Shown here in pieces: positions 40,039 through 49,100 of a stretch of 64,000 bases of DNA (position 1 is its first letter; each line of letters begins with the position of its first letter). This DNA comes from a virus. A model generated the notes under the pieces. That model was not told where the DNA came from. It was given only the letters and a program-made list of their open reading frames with translations, and searched no databases. The stretch covers positions 1 through 64,000 of the IMG/VR virus record IMGVR_UViG_3300018082_000009; one strand, 5' to 3'. A program made the translations under genes and the position numbers.

Positions 40039-40712
40039 TCTCGTGCATTTTACCCACGAAAAACCGAGCGGCGTTCATTCCGCAGGCTATCGCCAGTTAT
40101 CAATCCCAGACCTATCCCAATAAAGAACTGGTCATCTTCGACAACGGAGATGATGAGACAGAAGCGATCCTCCCAACGGACTTGTCGATTCGGTACTACC
40201 GGATCACTGGTAACCGCACCACGGGGGAAATGCGGAACTTCTGCGCCAAATACTCCAAGGGTGAATTCATCTGCCATTTTGACTCTGACGATTGGAGTGC
40301 GCCCAGACGTATCACGGATCAGGTGACTCGATTGGGAGAGCATGGGGTAGTGACGGGGTATCACGCCATGCTGTTCTATGACGAGCGGGATGGGAAGTTG
40401 TACTGGTGGCGGATGCCCAGTCATTCTGCGATACGGTATGCTCTCGGCACCTCTCTCTGCTACCGTCGTGTCTGGTGGCACTACCATCCGTTTCAGGCCC
40501 TGCGGATTGGGGAGGACATGAAGTTCGTCCAGCAAGCTCTCCGAGAAGCCTACCGACTGGTCACCACAGTGTCTGCAGAGCAGTTGATGGTGGCGCGGGT
40601 GCATCACCAGCAAACCAGTCGTAAGACCCTGAATCCGGCCAGCTATCAACCGGTGTCTCGTACTACCTTGCCACAGGCATTCCCGTGCTCTTCAATATTG
40701 TCAGCAACCTGA
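39981..40712 (+). CDS. GT-A glycosyltransferase 1
   Basis: About 243 residues. GTG 39981 has GGGAG upstream; ATG 39996 is an alternative. VSCILPTKNRAAFIPQAIAS, then TYPNKELVIFDNGDDET and FICHFDSDDWSAPRR, give the family 2 N-terminal nucleotide-sugar fold and the DxD-type metal site. A substrate cannot be named. It begins a five-gene sugar and methyl transfer cassette between tail genes, so it may modify virion proteins or host surface sugars. Confidence 0.8.
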   Translation: MLGATMVTPGSTATQSSPLVSCILPTKNRAAFIPQAIASYQSQTYPNKELVIFDNGDDETEAILPTDLSIRYYRITGNRTTGEMRNFCAKYSKGEFICHFDSDDWSAPRRITDQVTRLGEHGVVTGYHAMLFYDERDGKLYWWRMPSHSAIRYALGTSLCYRRVWWHYHPFQALRIGEDMKFVQQALREAYRLVTTVSAEQLMVARVHHQQTSRKTLNPASYQPVSRTTLPQAFPCSSILSAT

Positions 40713-41557
40713 CCAATGGTGTCGGACTCCAGCGGGATTATGAACTGCTACGCAGGGAGTTGGAAATCCGTGGTCACATCGTCAGAGGTGTGCAGTTCAA
40801 TGCGAGGCCGTTCTTGGTGCATGGGGCCGATGTGAATATCTTTCTGGAGGTGGTGAACCCCGCTGCCTTCGGAGCCGCCACCAAGCAGTGGGCCATCCCG
40901 AACCCTGAGTGGTGGTTCTCCGGATGGGATAGCTACCCATGGGATGTGATCCTCGCTAAAACGAGAGATTGCGAGCGAATCTTCAAAGCCAAGGTGGGAG
41001 ACAAGTGTCGGTATTTGGGGTGGATTGCTCGTGATTTATACGATTCCACCATTCCTAAAGAACGAAAATTCCTGCATGTGTCAGGTAAATCACGGTTCAA
41101 AAATACGGCAGCGGTGGTGTTAGGATGTCACCGGGCGGGTGTCCGGTTGACGCTCATCGGAGAGCACCACCCAGCGATGCGGCAGCGGGTGAATGAACCT
41201 GAACTCATACGGCTGATGAATTCGCATTTCTGCCATATCATGCCCTCTGCCTACGAAGGCTACGGTCACGTCCTGCATGAAGCCATGGCATGTGGACAGG
41301 TGATTATCACGACCAATGCTCCTCCGATGAATGAGATTATCCCGTCTGTGTTGGTGCCGAGCATTGGGACTGCTACCCACCATGCGGGACTCCTGCACCG
41401 GGTGTCTCCGCTGGATCTTGCGAGGGCTATCACCACGGTGTTGAACTTCCCTCCAGAGCAGATTGAGGCGTTTCAGCAGGAAGGACGAGCCCAGTATGAG
41501 CAGGAACGTGGGGAGTTTCTTCAGGCGTTAGACGCCTTAGTGGGGAAGCCACAATGA
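40685..41557 (+). CDS. GT-B glycosyltransferase
   Basis: A 290-residue protein; the frame opens at GTG 40685 inside the previous gene. FCHIMPSAYEGYGHVLHEAMACGQVIITTNAPPM is the donor-binding region of GT4-type enzymes (E-x-x-G-x-x-x-x-E-A-M-A-x-G). The N-terminal part is short (IVSNLTNGVGLQRDYELL). It overlaps both neighbours, so the cassette is translated as one unit. Confidence 0.75.
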   Translation: MLFNIVSNLTNGVGLQRDYELLRRELEIRGHIVRGVQFNARPFLVHGADVNIFLEVVNPAAFGAATKQWAIPNPEWWFSGWDSYPWDVILAKTRDCERIFKAKVGDKCRYLGWIARDLYDSTIPKERKFLHVSGKSRFKNTAAVVLGCHRAGVRLTLIGEHHPAMRQRVNEPELIRLMNSHFCHIMPSAYEGYGHVLHEAMACGQVIITTNAPPMNEIIPSVLVPSIGTATHHAGLLHRVSPLDLARAITTVLNFPPEQIEAFQQEGRAQYEQERGEFLQALDALVGKPQ

Positions 41558-42081
41558 CATGGGCATGGTCAGGTGAGTTGGGGATGGACCTCCACGAGGC
41601 GCTGAGAGCCGCGTGTCAGCGGACCACCGTCACCAGCTATCTGGAGATTGGTGTGGACGGCGGAGGGTCGTTGAACACGGTGCTCTGTGAAGTCATCCCT
41701 GCCCGGATTGTGCTGTGTGATATCTGGAATCATGAGTATTGTGGGCACGGGGACACCAAGGTCATCGTGCAAGATATTCTGGAGTGGCATGGGGCCACAG
41801 CGGAATTTCTGGACGGTGACTCCAAGGAAACAGTCCCCGCTCTCCGGGGCCTCTTCGATTTGGTGCTCGTGGATGGGGATCATAGTGCGGCAGGCGCATT
41901 GGTAGACCTCCAGAATGCATGGCCTCGTGTGCGGCCGGGAGGCATTCTGGTCATGGATGATATCAACCACCCGAACTACCCATGGCTCAGTGCCGTGTGG
42001 GAGGCGTGTGTGAAGGAATGGAACATGTGGGTCATCCCTGAAACCCGTGGGGGCTGTAACGCCGCGATAGCTCTCAAATGA
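41554..42081 (+). CDS. SAM-dependent methyltransferase 1
   Basis: A 175-residue protein whose ATG overlaps the preceding stop. SYLEIGVDGGGSL is the SAM-binding loop. FDLVLVDGDHSAAGALVDL and VRPGGILVMDDINHP are the later strands of class I enzymes of the type that modify sugars or small molecules. It probably acts on the sugar made by the cassette. Confidence 0.75.
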   Translation: MTWAWSGELGMDLHEALRAACQRTTVTSYLEIGVDGGGSLNTVLCEVIPARIVLCDIWNHEYCGHGDTKVIVQDILEWHGATAEFLDGDSKETVPALRGLFDLVLVDGDHSAAGALVDLQNAWPRVRPGGILVMDDINHPNYPWLSAVWEACVKEWNMWVIPETRGGCNAAIALK

Positions 42082-42554
42082 ATCTTCAAATGAATCTAGA
42101 ACTGGGTTGCGGGAACCACCCCACACCGGGGTATCTCCACCATGACAAGTGGAAGCATTCTCCACATGTGGACCTCGCCTTCGATTTACAGCAGATTCCA
42201 TGGCCGTTGCCGGATGAGTCCGTGATGATGCTGTTGGCTACCGATGTCTTCGAACACCTGAAGCTCGATGTCCAGACGTGGCTCGATGAGGCATGGCGGG
42301 TGCTCACCCCCGGTGGCTCCCTCAGCATGCGTCTCCCTGCCTACGACAACCCCTATAGCTTCCGTGACCCCACCCACCAGCGTATCTTCCACCCAGAGTC
42401 TTTCCTTTACTGGTGTCCGAATGCCAAGGGCACGGTGTGGCGGGACTTCGGTCGGTATTACTTCGGAGAAGGGTATAACCGGTGGTGGGAGCAGCGGTCG
42501 GTCACCCGTGAAGTGAAAGATATACGGTTTCTCCTATGCAAGATGTTGTTGTAA
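42078..42554 (+). CDS. SAM-dependent methyltransferase 2
   Basis: A 158-residue protein whose ATG overlaps the preceding stop. LELGCGNHPTPGYLHHD is the SAM loop. MLLATDVFEHLKLDVQTWLDE and VLTPGGSLSMRLPAYDNP are typical of class I methyltransferases found next to glycosyltransferases. It is short, so the target-binding part is small. Confidence 0.75.
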   Translation: MNLQMNLELGCGNHPTPGYLHHDKWKHSPHVDLAFDLQQIPWPLPDESVMMLLATDVFEHLKLDVQTWLDEAWRVLTPGGSLSMRLPAYDNPYSFRDPTHQRIFHPESFLYWCPNAKGTVWRDFGRYYFGEGYNRWWEQRSVTREVKDIRFLLCKMLL

Positions 42555-43303
42555 TCCCCACCTTTGACCGTCCAGAGATGCTGTGGCTGTGTCTGGACTA
42601 CCTGTCCTTCTGTCCGGATAGCCGGGAACTGTGCTTCCGCATCTATGTGGACGCTCACGTGGGACAGGTCACGCCTCGTGAAGAGATTGAAGAGGTGCTG
42701 GCGAAGTTCCCCCACCTGATGGTGGAGGTGTTCTATCGAGAGCCCCACCTGTATCAGGGGAACAGTTACAACGTCCTAATGGCCTACAAGGACGTGTTCA
42801 TCCAGACGATGGCGCAGTATGTCTTCATGGTCGAAGACGATGTGCTGATCCATCGGGAGTTCTTCTCATGGCACCGGTTGATGCACTCCGGCCGGAAGAT
42901 TGGGTGCAGTATCGCTGTCGAGAATCCCGGCCATGGAGCCTATGCCTCGTTGGGTGTGTGCTTCAGACGGGAAGTTCTGCAGATGGTGTTACCCCACTGT
43001 CATGCGGCCTACTTCACGAATATGCGGGTGTACTGCAAGGACAAGTTCCCTCCGTCCCGCTTCGACTGTGAACAGGATGGACTCTTTGCCCGGATGCTGA
43101 AGGGTGAGCGAGTGGTTTGGGCACCAACACCCTATGCTCAGCACGTAGGGTGGTATGGATACCACCGGAGAAAGAGTATTCGACCCTTTGGGTCACTTGA
43201 AGAACGCTACGGTCAGGTCAAACACGCCTTATCGAATGGGAATACTCTGCGAAAATGGGCCAGAGATTTCGGAGATATCCAGCCACTTCGCTCTTGCAAT
43301 TGA
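42536..43303 (+). CDS. GT-A glycosyltransferase 2
   Basis: A 255-residue protein beginning inside the methyltransferase gene at ATG 42536. VVVIPTFDRPEMLWLCLDYL, YVFMVEDDVLIHREFF and FDCEQDGLFARML support a GT-A fold, with VEDDV as the metal-binding site. It is the last gene of the cassette; its stop lies within a palindrome variant. Confidence 0.75.
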   Translation: MQDVVVIPTFDRPEMLWLCLDYLSFCPDSRELCFRIYVDAHVGQVTPREEIEEVLAKFPHLMVEVFYREPHLYQGNSYNVLMAYKDVFIQTMAQYVFMVEDDVLIHREFFSWHRLMHSGRKIGCSIAVENPGHGAYASLGVCFRREVLQMVLPHCHAAYFTNMRVYCKDKFPPSRFDCEQDGLFARMLKGERVVWAPTPYAQHVGWYGYHRRKSIRPFGSLEERYGQVKHALSNGNTLRKWARDFGDIQPLRSCN

Positions 43304-43308
43304 GTGCA
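43295..43308. repeat. Palindrome variant TGCAATTGAGTGCA
   Basis: Spans the stop of the last glycosyltransferase gene, 61 bases before the next ATG. Two small hairpins follow (GTGGCA/TGTCAC at about 43312-43326 and CTACA/TGTAG at about 43335-43347). Confidence 0.65.
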
Positions 43309-43368
43309 GCTAGTGGCACAGTGTCACCGCAGCCCTACAGGTTGTAGCCGTTCACAAGGAGAACGCTA

Positions 43369-44511
43369 ATGAGTATGGTAAAGATTGAAAACCTTGGGTT
43401 TGGTGGGTCAGGGATCCCTGACGCTTTGCCCAAGGCGGTTGCCGAACTCCAAGGCATGAGAATGCAGATTGTGGACGGAGCGGCAGCGGGGACCGTGGTG
43501 CCGGTGGCGGGGATGGACCCCGAAGACCACATCGGAGCCGCCATCGACCTGACCGCCTCAGCGAATGTCCCTCTGGGCACGCTCTCCATCGCAGAGCGGA
43601 ACGCCAAGGCGACGATCACCTGTCTGACCACCGCCGTGGACGGCGACAAGATCACGGTCAACGGGAAGACCTACACCGTCAAGGACGTGGTCGTCCACAA
43701 CAGTTACAATGCCCCTCCCGGAGTCATCCCTGTCGATGTGACCCCCAGCGGCACGGACAGCGAGAAGCTGGCCAAGGCCCTCTCCAAGGCCCTCATGTCT
43801 GGTGACAGCACCATCACCGCCTCCGTGACACCGGGGGCTGGCTCCCCACCCCTGATGAACGTGGTGACCGTCAAGGTGCGTCAGCAGGGCACGGCAGGCA
43901 ACAGCTACACCCTGTCCGAGACAGGCAACGGCTTCACCGTGTCCGGTGCCACCTTCACAGGCGGCACGTCCGCTGGCAGCGGGGGCTTCGTGAGCAGTGC
44001 TTCGCTGGCGGGCAAAAAGATCCTGCTGGTCTGGTACGACAAGCGTCCGGGACAGGTGACGAACCCCCTGATGATGCAGGTTCTGCAGGGCATGGAAGAG
44101 CCTCCGGAGTTTGAGGAACTGACCGTGACCGAACTGGAGCCCGAGTCAGCGGTCATCGGTGAGCCCAGCTTCACGCTCCACGTTCACGGCACGGGCTTCG
44201 GTCCCGACTCCAAGATCATCTTCAACGGCTACGAAGAGCCCACGACGTTCGTGTCCCGCAACGAACTGACCACCGGGGTGGATATGAAGGTGTGGACCGC
44301 GCCTTCGGAACCGCTGCCGGTGTTCGTGCGGACGGGTCTGGGGGATGCCAGCGAGCCGATGGATTTCCAGTTCAATGCAGCCGAAGGCGGAGCACTGGGA
44401 GCACGTGGGGCCGGTGGACCCGGTGGGCCGGGAGGCCCCGGTGGTCTTCGTGGACCCGGTGGTCCGGGTGGACCCGGAGGGAATTTGACGATCAAGCGTA
44501 GGGGCCGCTAG
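43369..44511 (+). CDS. Tail structural protein with IPT/TIG-like domain and collagen-like end
   Basis: A 380-residue protein; ATG 43369 follows CAAGGAGAACG. ITCLTTAVDGDKITVNGKTY is a beta unit common in phage surface proteins. LEPESAVIGEPSFTLHVHGTG fits an IPT/TIG-like immunoglobulin fold. The end, residues about 349-372, is a GPGGPGG repeat. It may be a fibre or decoration protein bound near the tail tube. A contractile sheath identity is not supported. Confidence 0.65.
   Translation: MSMVKIENLGFGGSGIPDALPKAVAELQGMRMQIVDGAAAGTVVPVAGMDPEDHIGAAIDLTASANVPLGTLSIAERNAKATITCLTTAVDGDKITVNGKTYTVKDVVVHNSYNAPPGVIPVDVTPSGTDSEKLAKALSKALMSGDSTITASVTPGAGSPPLMNVVTVKVRQQGTAGNSYTLSETGNGFTVSGATFTGGTSAGSGGFVSSASLAGKKILLVWYDKRPGQVTNPLMMQVLQGMEEPPEFEELTVTELEPESAVIGEPSFTLHVHGTGFGPDSKIIFNGYEEPTTFVSRNELTTGVDMKVWTAPSEPLPVFVRTGLGDASEPMDFQFNAAEGGALGARGAGGPGGPGGPGGLRGPGGPGGPGGNLTIKRRGR
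44412..44481 (+). repeat. Coding GGP repeat
   Basis: Repeated GGTGGACCC/GGTCCGGGT units encoding Gly-Gly-Pro, collagen-like. Confidence 0.7.
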
Positions 44512-44538
44512 TACTAGCCGCTAACTGAGGAGAAGAGC

Positions 44539-45381
44539 ATGAGTACTTTTGATGCGGCCAACTGGTACTTCAGTGGCCAAGGTGTAATCATGATCGGTCG
44601 GCGTGACCCGGTCACGGGGAACCCGATTGGTCTGCGTCCCGTGGGCAACTGCCCCGAGATGCGACTCACGATGGGCACGACCGTCGTCAACCACAAGGGG
44701 TCACAGGACGGCCAGCGTGCCACGGACGCCCGCCTCCAGACGGAAGTCAACGTGACGGCCTCCATCACGGTGGAAAACTGGAACGCTGCAAACCTTGCGG
44801 AAGCCACCCGAGGATCGGACACGTTTATCCCGGCAGGCGTGGGTTACAGCGAAGAGGTGATGGGCTTCCCCGGTCTGGTCACCGGGCTCCGCTACCTCAA
44901 CCTCTCCAACGTCGTGGTCCGCAAAGGCGGCACCGCACTGGTCGAGTACAGCACCACGGTGGAACCGGGCAAGGATCCGTGGGACTACAAGCTGAATCAG
45001 GCGGCGGGTTCCATCATGATGAACGACGGCGTCTTGGCCCCCTTCGCTGCCTACGTGCCGGAGTCCCCGGCGCTCCCCGAAGGGGACATCTTGACAGCCG
45101 GATACGACTACGAAGAGCACTACATCGTGGACGCGCTGACGCGCCCGATCACCGACAACTGGCTCCGCTTCGAAGGACTCAACACCATCGAAGAGAACTC
45201 ACCTGTCATTGTGGACGTGTTCAGGTTCAGCAATGACCCGCTGAAGGAACTGGCGCTCCTGTCAGACACCTTCGGGCAGTTCGTCATTGAAGGCTCGGTG
45301 CTCAAGGACGACACCCGCCTCATGGGCAGCAATTACTTCAGCATCAAGAAGCTGAAGGCAGCGGCAGACGCTGCTCTCTAA
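44539..45381 (+). CDS. Major tail tube protein
   Basis: A 280-residue protein; ATG 44539 follows GAGGAGAAGAGC. It lies directly before the tail chaperone pair and tape measure. NPIGLRPVGNCPEMRLTM, NHKGSQDGQRATDARL and VNVTASITVENWNAANLAEAT resemble siphovirus tail tube proteins. A strong terminator follows, as is common after an abundantly made protein. Confidence 0.75.
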   Translation: MSTFDAANWYFSGQGVIMIGRRDPVTGNPIGLRPVGNCPEMRLTMGTTVVNHKGSQDGQRATDARLQTEVNVTASITVENWNAANLAEATRGSDTFIPAGVGYSEEVMGFPGLVTGLRYLNLSNVVVRKGGTALVEYSTTVEPGKDPWDYKLNQAAGSIMMNDGVLAPFAAYVPESPALPEGDILTAGYDYEEHYIVDALTRPITDNWLRFEGLNTIEENSPVIVDVFRFSNDPLKELALLSDTFGQFVIEGSVLKDDTRLMGSNYFSIKKLKAAADAAL

Positions 45382-45405
45382 CGCCGGTCAGAGCTAGAGG
45401 GTTAC

Positions 45406-45441
45406 GGTGGGTGGTGATGGGAGTCGCCACCCACTGTTTTT
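45406..45441 (+). terminator. Rho-independent terminator after the tail tube gene
   Basis: GGTGGGTGG at 45406-45414 pairs with CCACCCACT at 45427-45435 (one G-U) and is followed by GTTTTT. Confidence 0.8.
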
Positions 45442-45467
45442 CGTAAACGGCCAGACAAGGAGTGGAC

Positions 45468-45929
45468 ATGGCCAGCAAAGTTGTCAAGATAGCGGACCTC
45501 GCTCAACTCAGCAGACCTGTCGATATCTCTGAAGACCAGCACATCATGGTGCGGGCGTTGAACCTGCGTGAGATGGTGGGGTTGTTCGTGGAGTCACGGG
45601 ACGTATTTCTTCCGTTATACGCGGCGTCGTTGGAAGGTTCGAACGTCACAGAAGTTCTGGCTCCTTTCCTGTTATCAGCCCCTGAAGTGGTGGCGAAGAT
45701 TATCGCCATGGCCTCTGACGACCCGGACTCTGCTCTGGTCGTGGAGAAGAATATGGCGGCGACCGTGCAATTGATTGCACTGGCTGAGATATGGAAAGTC
45801 TCAGTACCGGATCAAAAAAAAGCGAGAGAATTGTTATCCGAGGTGACCAGTCTGTTGCAAAAGCTCTCCGAAAGAAGCGGAAACGTGACCCCGCAGACAG
45901 CTTCTCAGACGAGCTTGCAACCGCTATAG
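45468..45929 (+). CDS. Tail assembly chaperone, short (G-like) form
   Basis: A 153-residue protein; ATG 45468 follows AAGGAG. It stands between tail tube and tape measure, the fixed place of these chaperones. MVGLFVESRDVFLPLYAASLE, FLLSAPEVVAKIIAMAS and LAEIWKVSVP are helical, as in the family. A run of eight A at 45814-45821 lets ribosomes shift to the frame of the longer product. Confidence 0.85.
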   Translation: MASKVVKIADLAQLSRPVDISEDQHIMVRALNLREMVGLFVESRDVFLPLYAASLEGSNVTEVLAPFLLSAPEVVAKIIAMASDDPDSALVVEKNMAATVQLIALAEIWKVSVPDQKKARELLSEVTSLLQKLSERSGNVTPQTASQTSLQPL

Positions 45930-46126
45930 AGTTGTTGATCGCCCACGGGCACCGGCCCAGTGACATCTGGGGGTATACGTTACCAGTGGTGCAAATCTAC
46001 GTGGACTTGATTACGACTCGTCAACAGCAGGAATTGTATGCGTTAACCGTCGCCGTTCGTCATACGCAGGGCACAGACGCGAAGGTCTTTCGGGAGTTTC
46101 TGACGAGTTTGCAGGGAGACGAGTAG
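45468..46126 (+). CDS. Tail assembly chaperone, frameshifted long (GT-like) form
   Basis: A -1 shift on the A8 run at 45814-45821 joins codons up to 45821 with the frame that re-reads A45821 and continues to 46126, giving about 219 residues. The added part, KRKRDPADSFSDELATAIELL then WGYTLPVVQIYVDLITTRQQ, has no start of its own at a suitable place and ends just before the tape measure. Both products are known to coat the tape measure in lambda-type phages. The overlap of frames, slippery run and position all agree. Confidence 0.8.
45766..45779. repeat. Palindrome TGCAATTGATTGCA
   Basis: Exact copy with flanks GTGC and GCAC (45765-45780), 35 bases upstream of the slippery run. Confidence 0.85.
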
Positions 46127-46127
46127 G

Positions 46128-49100
46128 ATGCCCCCAACTACAGCGGCGATGGAACTGAAGGTTCTGATCAGCGTTCTGCAGAGCGGCACGGCTCTCCAGA
46201 ACCTCTTGAATCAGACCAAGCAGTTGACGACGGCGCTGACGCAACTGCAGCAGCAAGCCGGAAAAGTTCCGCAGAATCTGCCTGCTCCTCCGATTCCTCC
46301 CAAAGAGAAGATTGACGATGCCACCAAGGCGCTGATGCGTCTGGATGGGGCCTTGAATTCGGTGGTGAGGGGCCTGAAGTTCCTCGCCGGAGGATTCCTT
46401 GCTCTGGAGGGTGTCCGGTTCCTGAAGGATTTGGCGGATACCGCTGCCCGTGCAGAAGTGCTGTCCACCGTGTTGCACGTGGTGGGTAACAACGCTGGGT
46501 ATACAACGGCCGCTCTCGATAAGGCAGACCGCCAGATCCAGTCGTTGGGTATTACGGCTTCGGCGGCTCGCCAGTCGTTGACCCAGTTCATCCAAGCTGA
46601 ATTGGAACTGTCCAAAGCCCCAGAATTGGCTCGTGCTGCACAGGATGCAGCCGTCATTCTCGGCACGAATTCATCAGATGCCTTTGAACGGTTGGTGACG
46701 GCGGTTCAGACGAGTAACACGCTGATGCTCCGTCACATGGGCATCATCGTCTCTGCCGATGCTGCCTACCAGAAGTATGCCCAGTCGATTGGGAAGTCAG
46801 TCAGTCAGCTAACCTCCGCGCAGCGAGCCCAAGCCTTCCTGAATGCCACCATCGAACAGACGAAGCGGATTCAAGGGTCGTATACCGCTGCTATGGGTGA
46901 TGTTGGTAAGCAGCTAACATCCCTTGACCGGTTGACGACTGATTTGAAAACGTCGCTGGGCAACAACCTGCTCCCGGCGTACCTCGCCGTCGTGGAGGAG
47001 TTGACGCTGTTCCTGCAGCATATGGGGTTGGCAGCGGATGAGATGTATGGGCAGGGGCAAGGAGCAAAGAAACTTGGAGAAGAGGTCAAATCCCTTGTCA
47101 GCAATCTTCGCATCTTGCTGGAATTCTTTGTGGAGTATCGCAAGGAGCTTCTGTATGTCCTTCTGTTGTGGGCTGGGGTTGGGAAAGTGTTGGTCCCAGT
47201 CATCGGGTGGATCTTCAAACTGAAGGATGCGTTTAGCGGAGCGGCTGGGGCTGGAGTCTTGGGACGGCTGATTACGGGAGTAGGATTGTTGGGCTCAGCC
47301 ATGATCCTCCTTGGAGCCGCATTAATTGGGGCGATGTTTGTTTTTGACCGGTTCAATGCCGCTGTGGGAACGGTGGTTGGAGCCATCTGGACACTGTTGG
47401 AAGTCGTAGATTTGGTGATGGGGGCCTTTAGCACGGGTGTCCTTGCTGCCTTCAAAACAGTCCTCGCTATTATGTCGAATCCCTTTTCCCCATCTACGTG
47501 GCTGAAGCCATGGAAAGAGTGGGCACAAGGGGTTGTGGATCAAATCAATTACATCAAACAAGTGTGGGATAACACTAAGGCTCGGTTTGGTCAAGCCTTC
47601 GGGAAAGATGCGGGGAAACCTACCCCAGAGCAGGATGCTCAAACGGCACGAGCGAAACGGTTTGCAGAAGAAGCCAATCTGTTGACCGATATCATGCTCA
47701 AGACACGGGAATTCAATGAATTGAAGAAGGGGGCGTCAGCAGAGGCGACCAAACAAGCAGAAAAAGAACTGAAGTTGATGAAAGACAAGGCCGCAGCTAT
47801 GGCTGAGGCCCGTAAGGCTGAGCAAACGGCGCTCGGTTTCAGTCAATCAGCAAAGGATCTGGAAGAAGAGCGGCTCAGGATTGCTGTTGACGCAAATGCT
47901 GAGCGTAGACTGACGCAGAAGCTGGAAGACGCCCGAAAGGATGCTAAGTTCCGTTATCCAGAGGGGGGTGGAGAAGTCGGGGTAGCGTTTCAGACGCAAC
48001 TGGGTCAGTTCAACGATATGTTGGACATCTATAACACCAGTAGTAATAAGGCCAAGATCAACACGATGGAGTTGTTTCGTAACCTGAAAGAATCTGCTGG
48101 TTTAGCCAAGACCAGCGGGGATTTTCAAGCGTTGGGTAAGGCGGTTACGGATTTTGCTCAAACACCGGGAATACCGCGAGCACTGATTCAGCGGGCGAGA
48201 GGGTTACTCGCTACGGCGGGCCTTCAGGTTCGTGATGAGACGTTGGCTGAAACGAGTCGGCTGGAGAAGGACCGGGAAACGCATTTCCGTGAGATGGAGA
48301 AGCGCCAGTCTGATCATCTGGAACACGAACTCAATATGCTGCAATCGGCCTTCGATATTAGACAGGCCATGGATGAGCAGGCATATACTCGACAGGGGAT
48401 GGATCTGGATAAATACTTCGACCGGCGATTGGCCCGGTTGGAGGAAGAAACCGCCCAAGAACTTCTCATTGCCAAGAATAACTTGGCGTCTTTGGAAGAA
48501 GAACGACAGAAGAAAATCCCAAGAACTCCTCAAGAAGTGGAAGCTCTGGATACGAGGATCCAAAAAGCCACGGATGCGTTGGCTGAGTTGCAGGGAGACA
48601 CGGGAACCATTCAGGCTCGGATTCTTAAATTAGGGATTGAACGGGAAGATGCACGCGCCGATAAGCTGTTGAAATCCAAGCAAACGTTGCTGGATATCGC
48701 GGCAATTTATGGTGGTGAAGAGGCGGCTCTGACAGCGGTCAATAACAAGTTCAATGAGCAGTACAACAAGGCCAACACGGCGGAAGAGCGAGCGGCGATT
48801 CAAGCGGAGCGGAGAAAAGAGGTTTTTGAGACAGAACTGAAGTATCGGGAGCAGTTGCTGCAACTAGATTTGCAGCGGATCCATCGGGGTCAAGATGCGC
48901 TGGAGCTAGAGCAGGCTCGGATTGATGCCACTCGCTCGCACATCGCCACTGCCGAAAAACGTGGGGATATTACAGAGTTTGAGGCACAGACGCAGCGGAA
49001 TGCGTTGCTTCGCCAACAGGTGGCCCATGACGAGCAATTGGTCATCTCTAAGACGGTGGAGATGCGGCGGTTGCTGTTGGAACTGGCCAAGGAAGAACAG

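Noticed and set aside
43369-44511. Contractile sheath protein
   Set aside because: Position before the tube gene invites this, but it is short, ends in a collagen-like repeat and has an IPT/TIG-like domain; other evidence favours a siphovirus.
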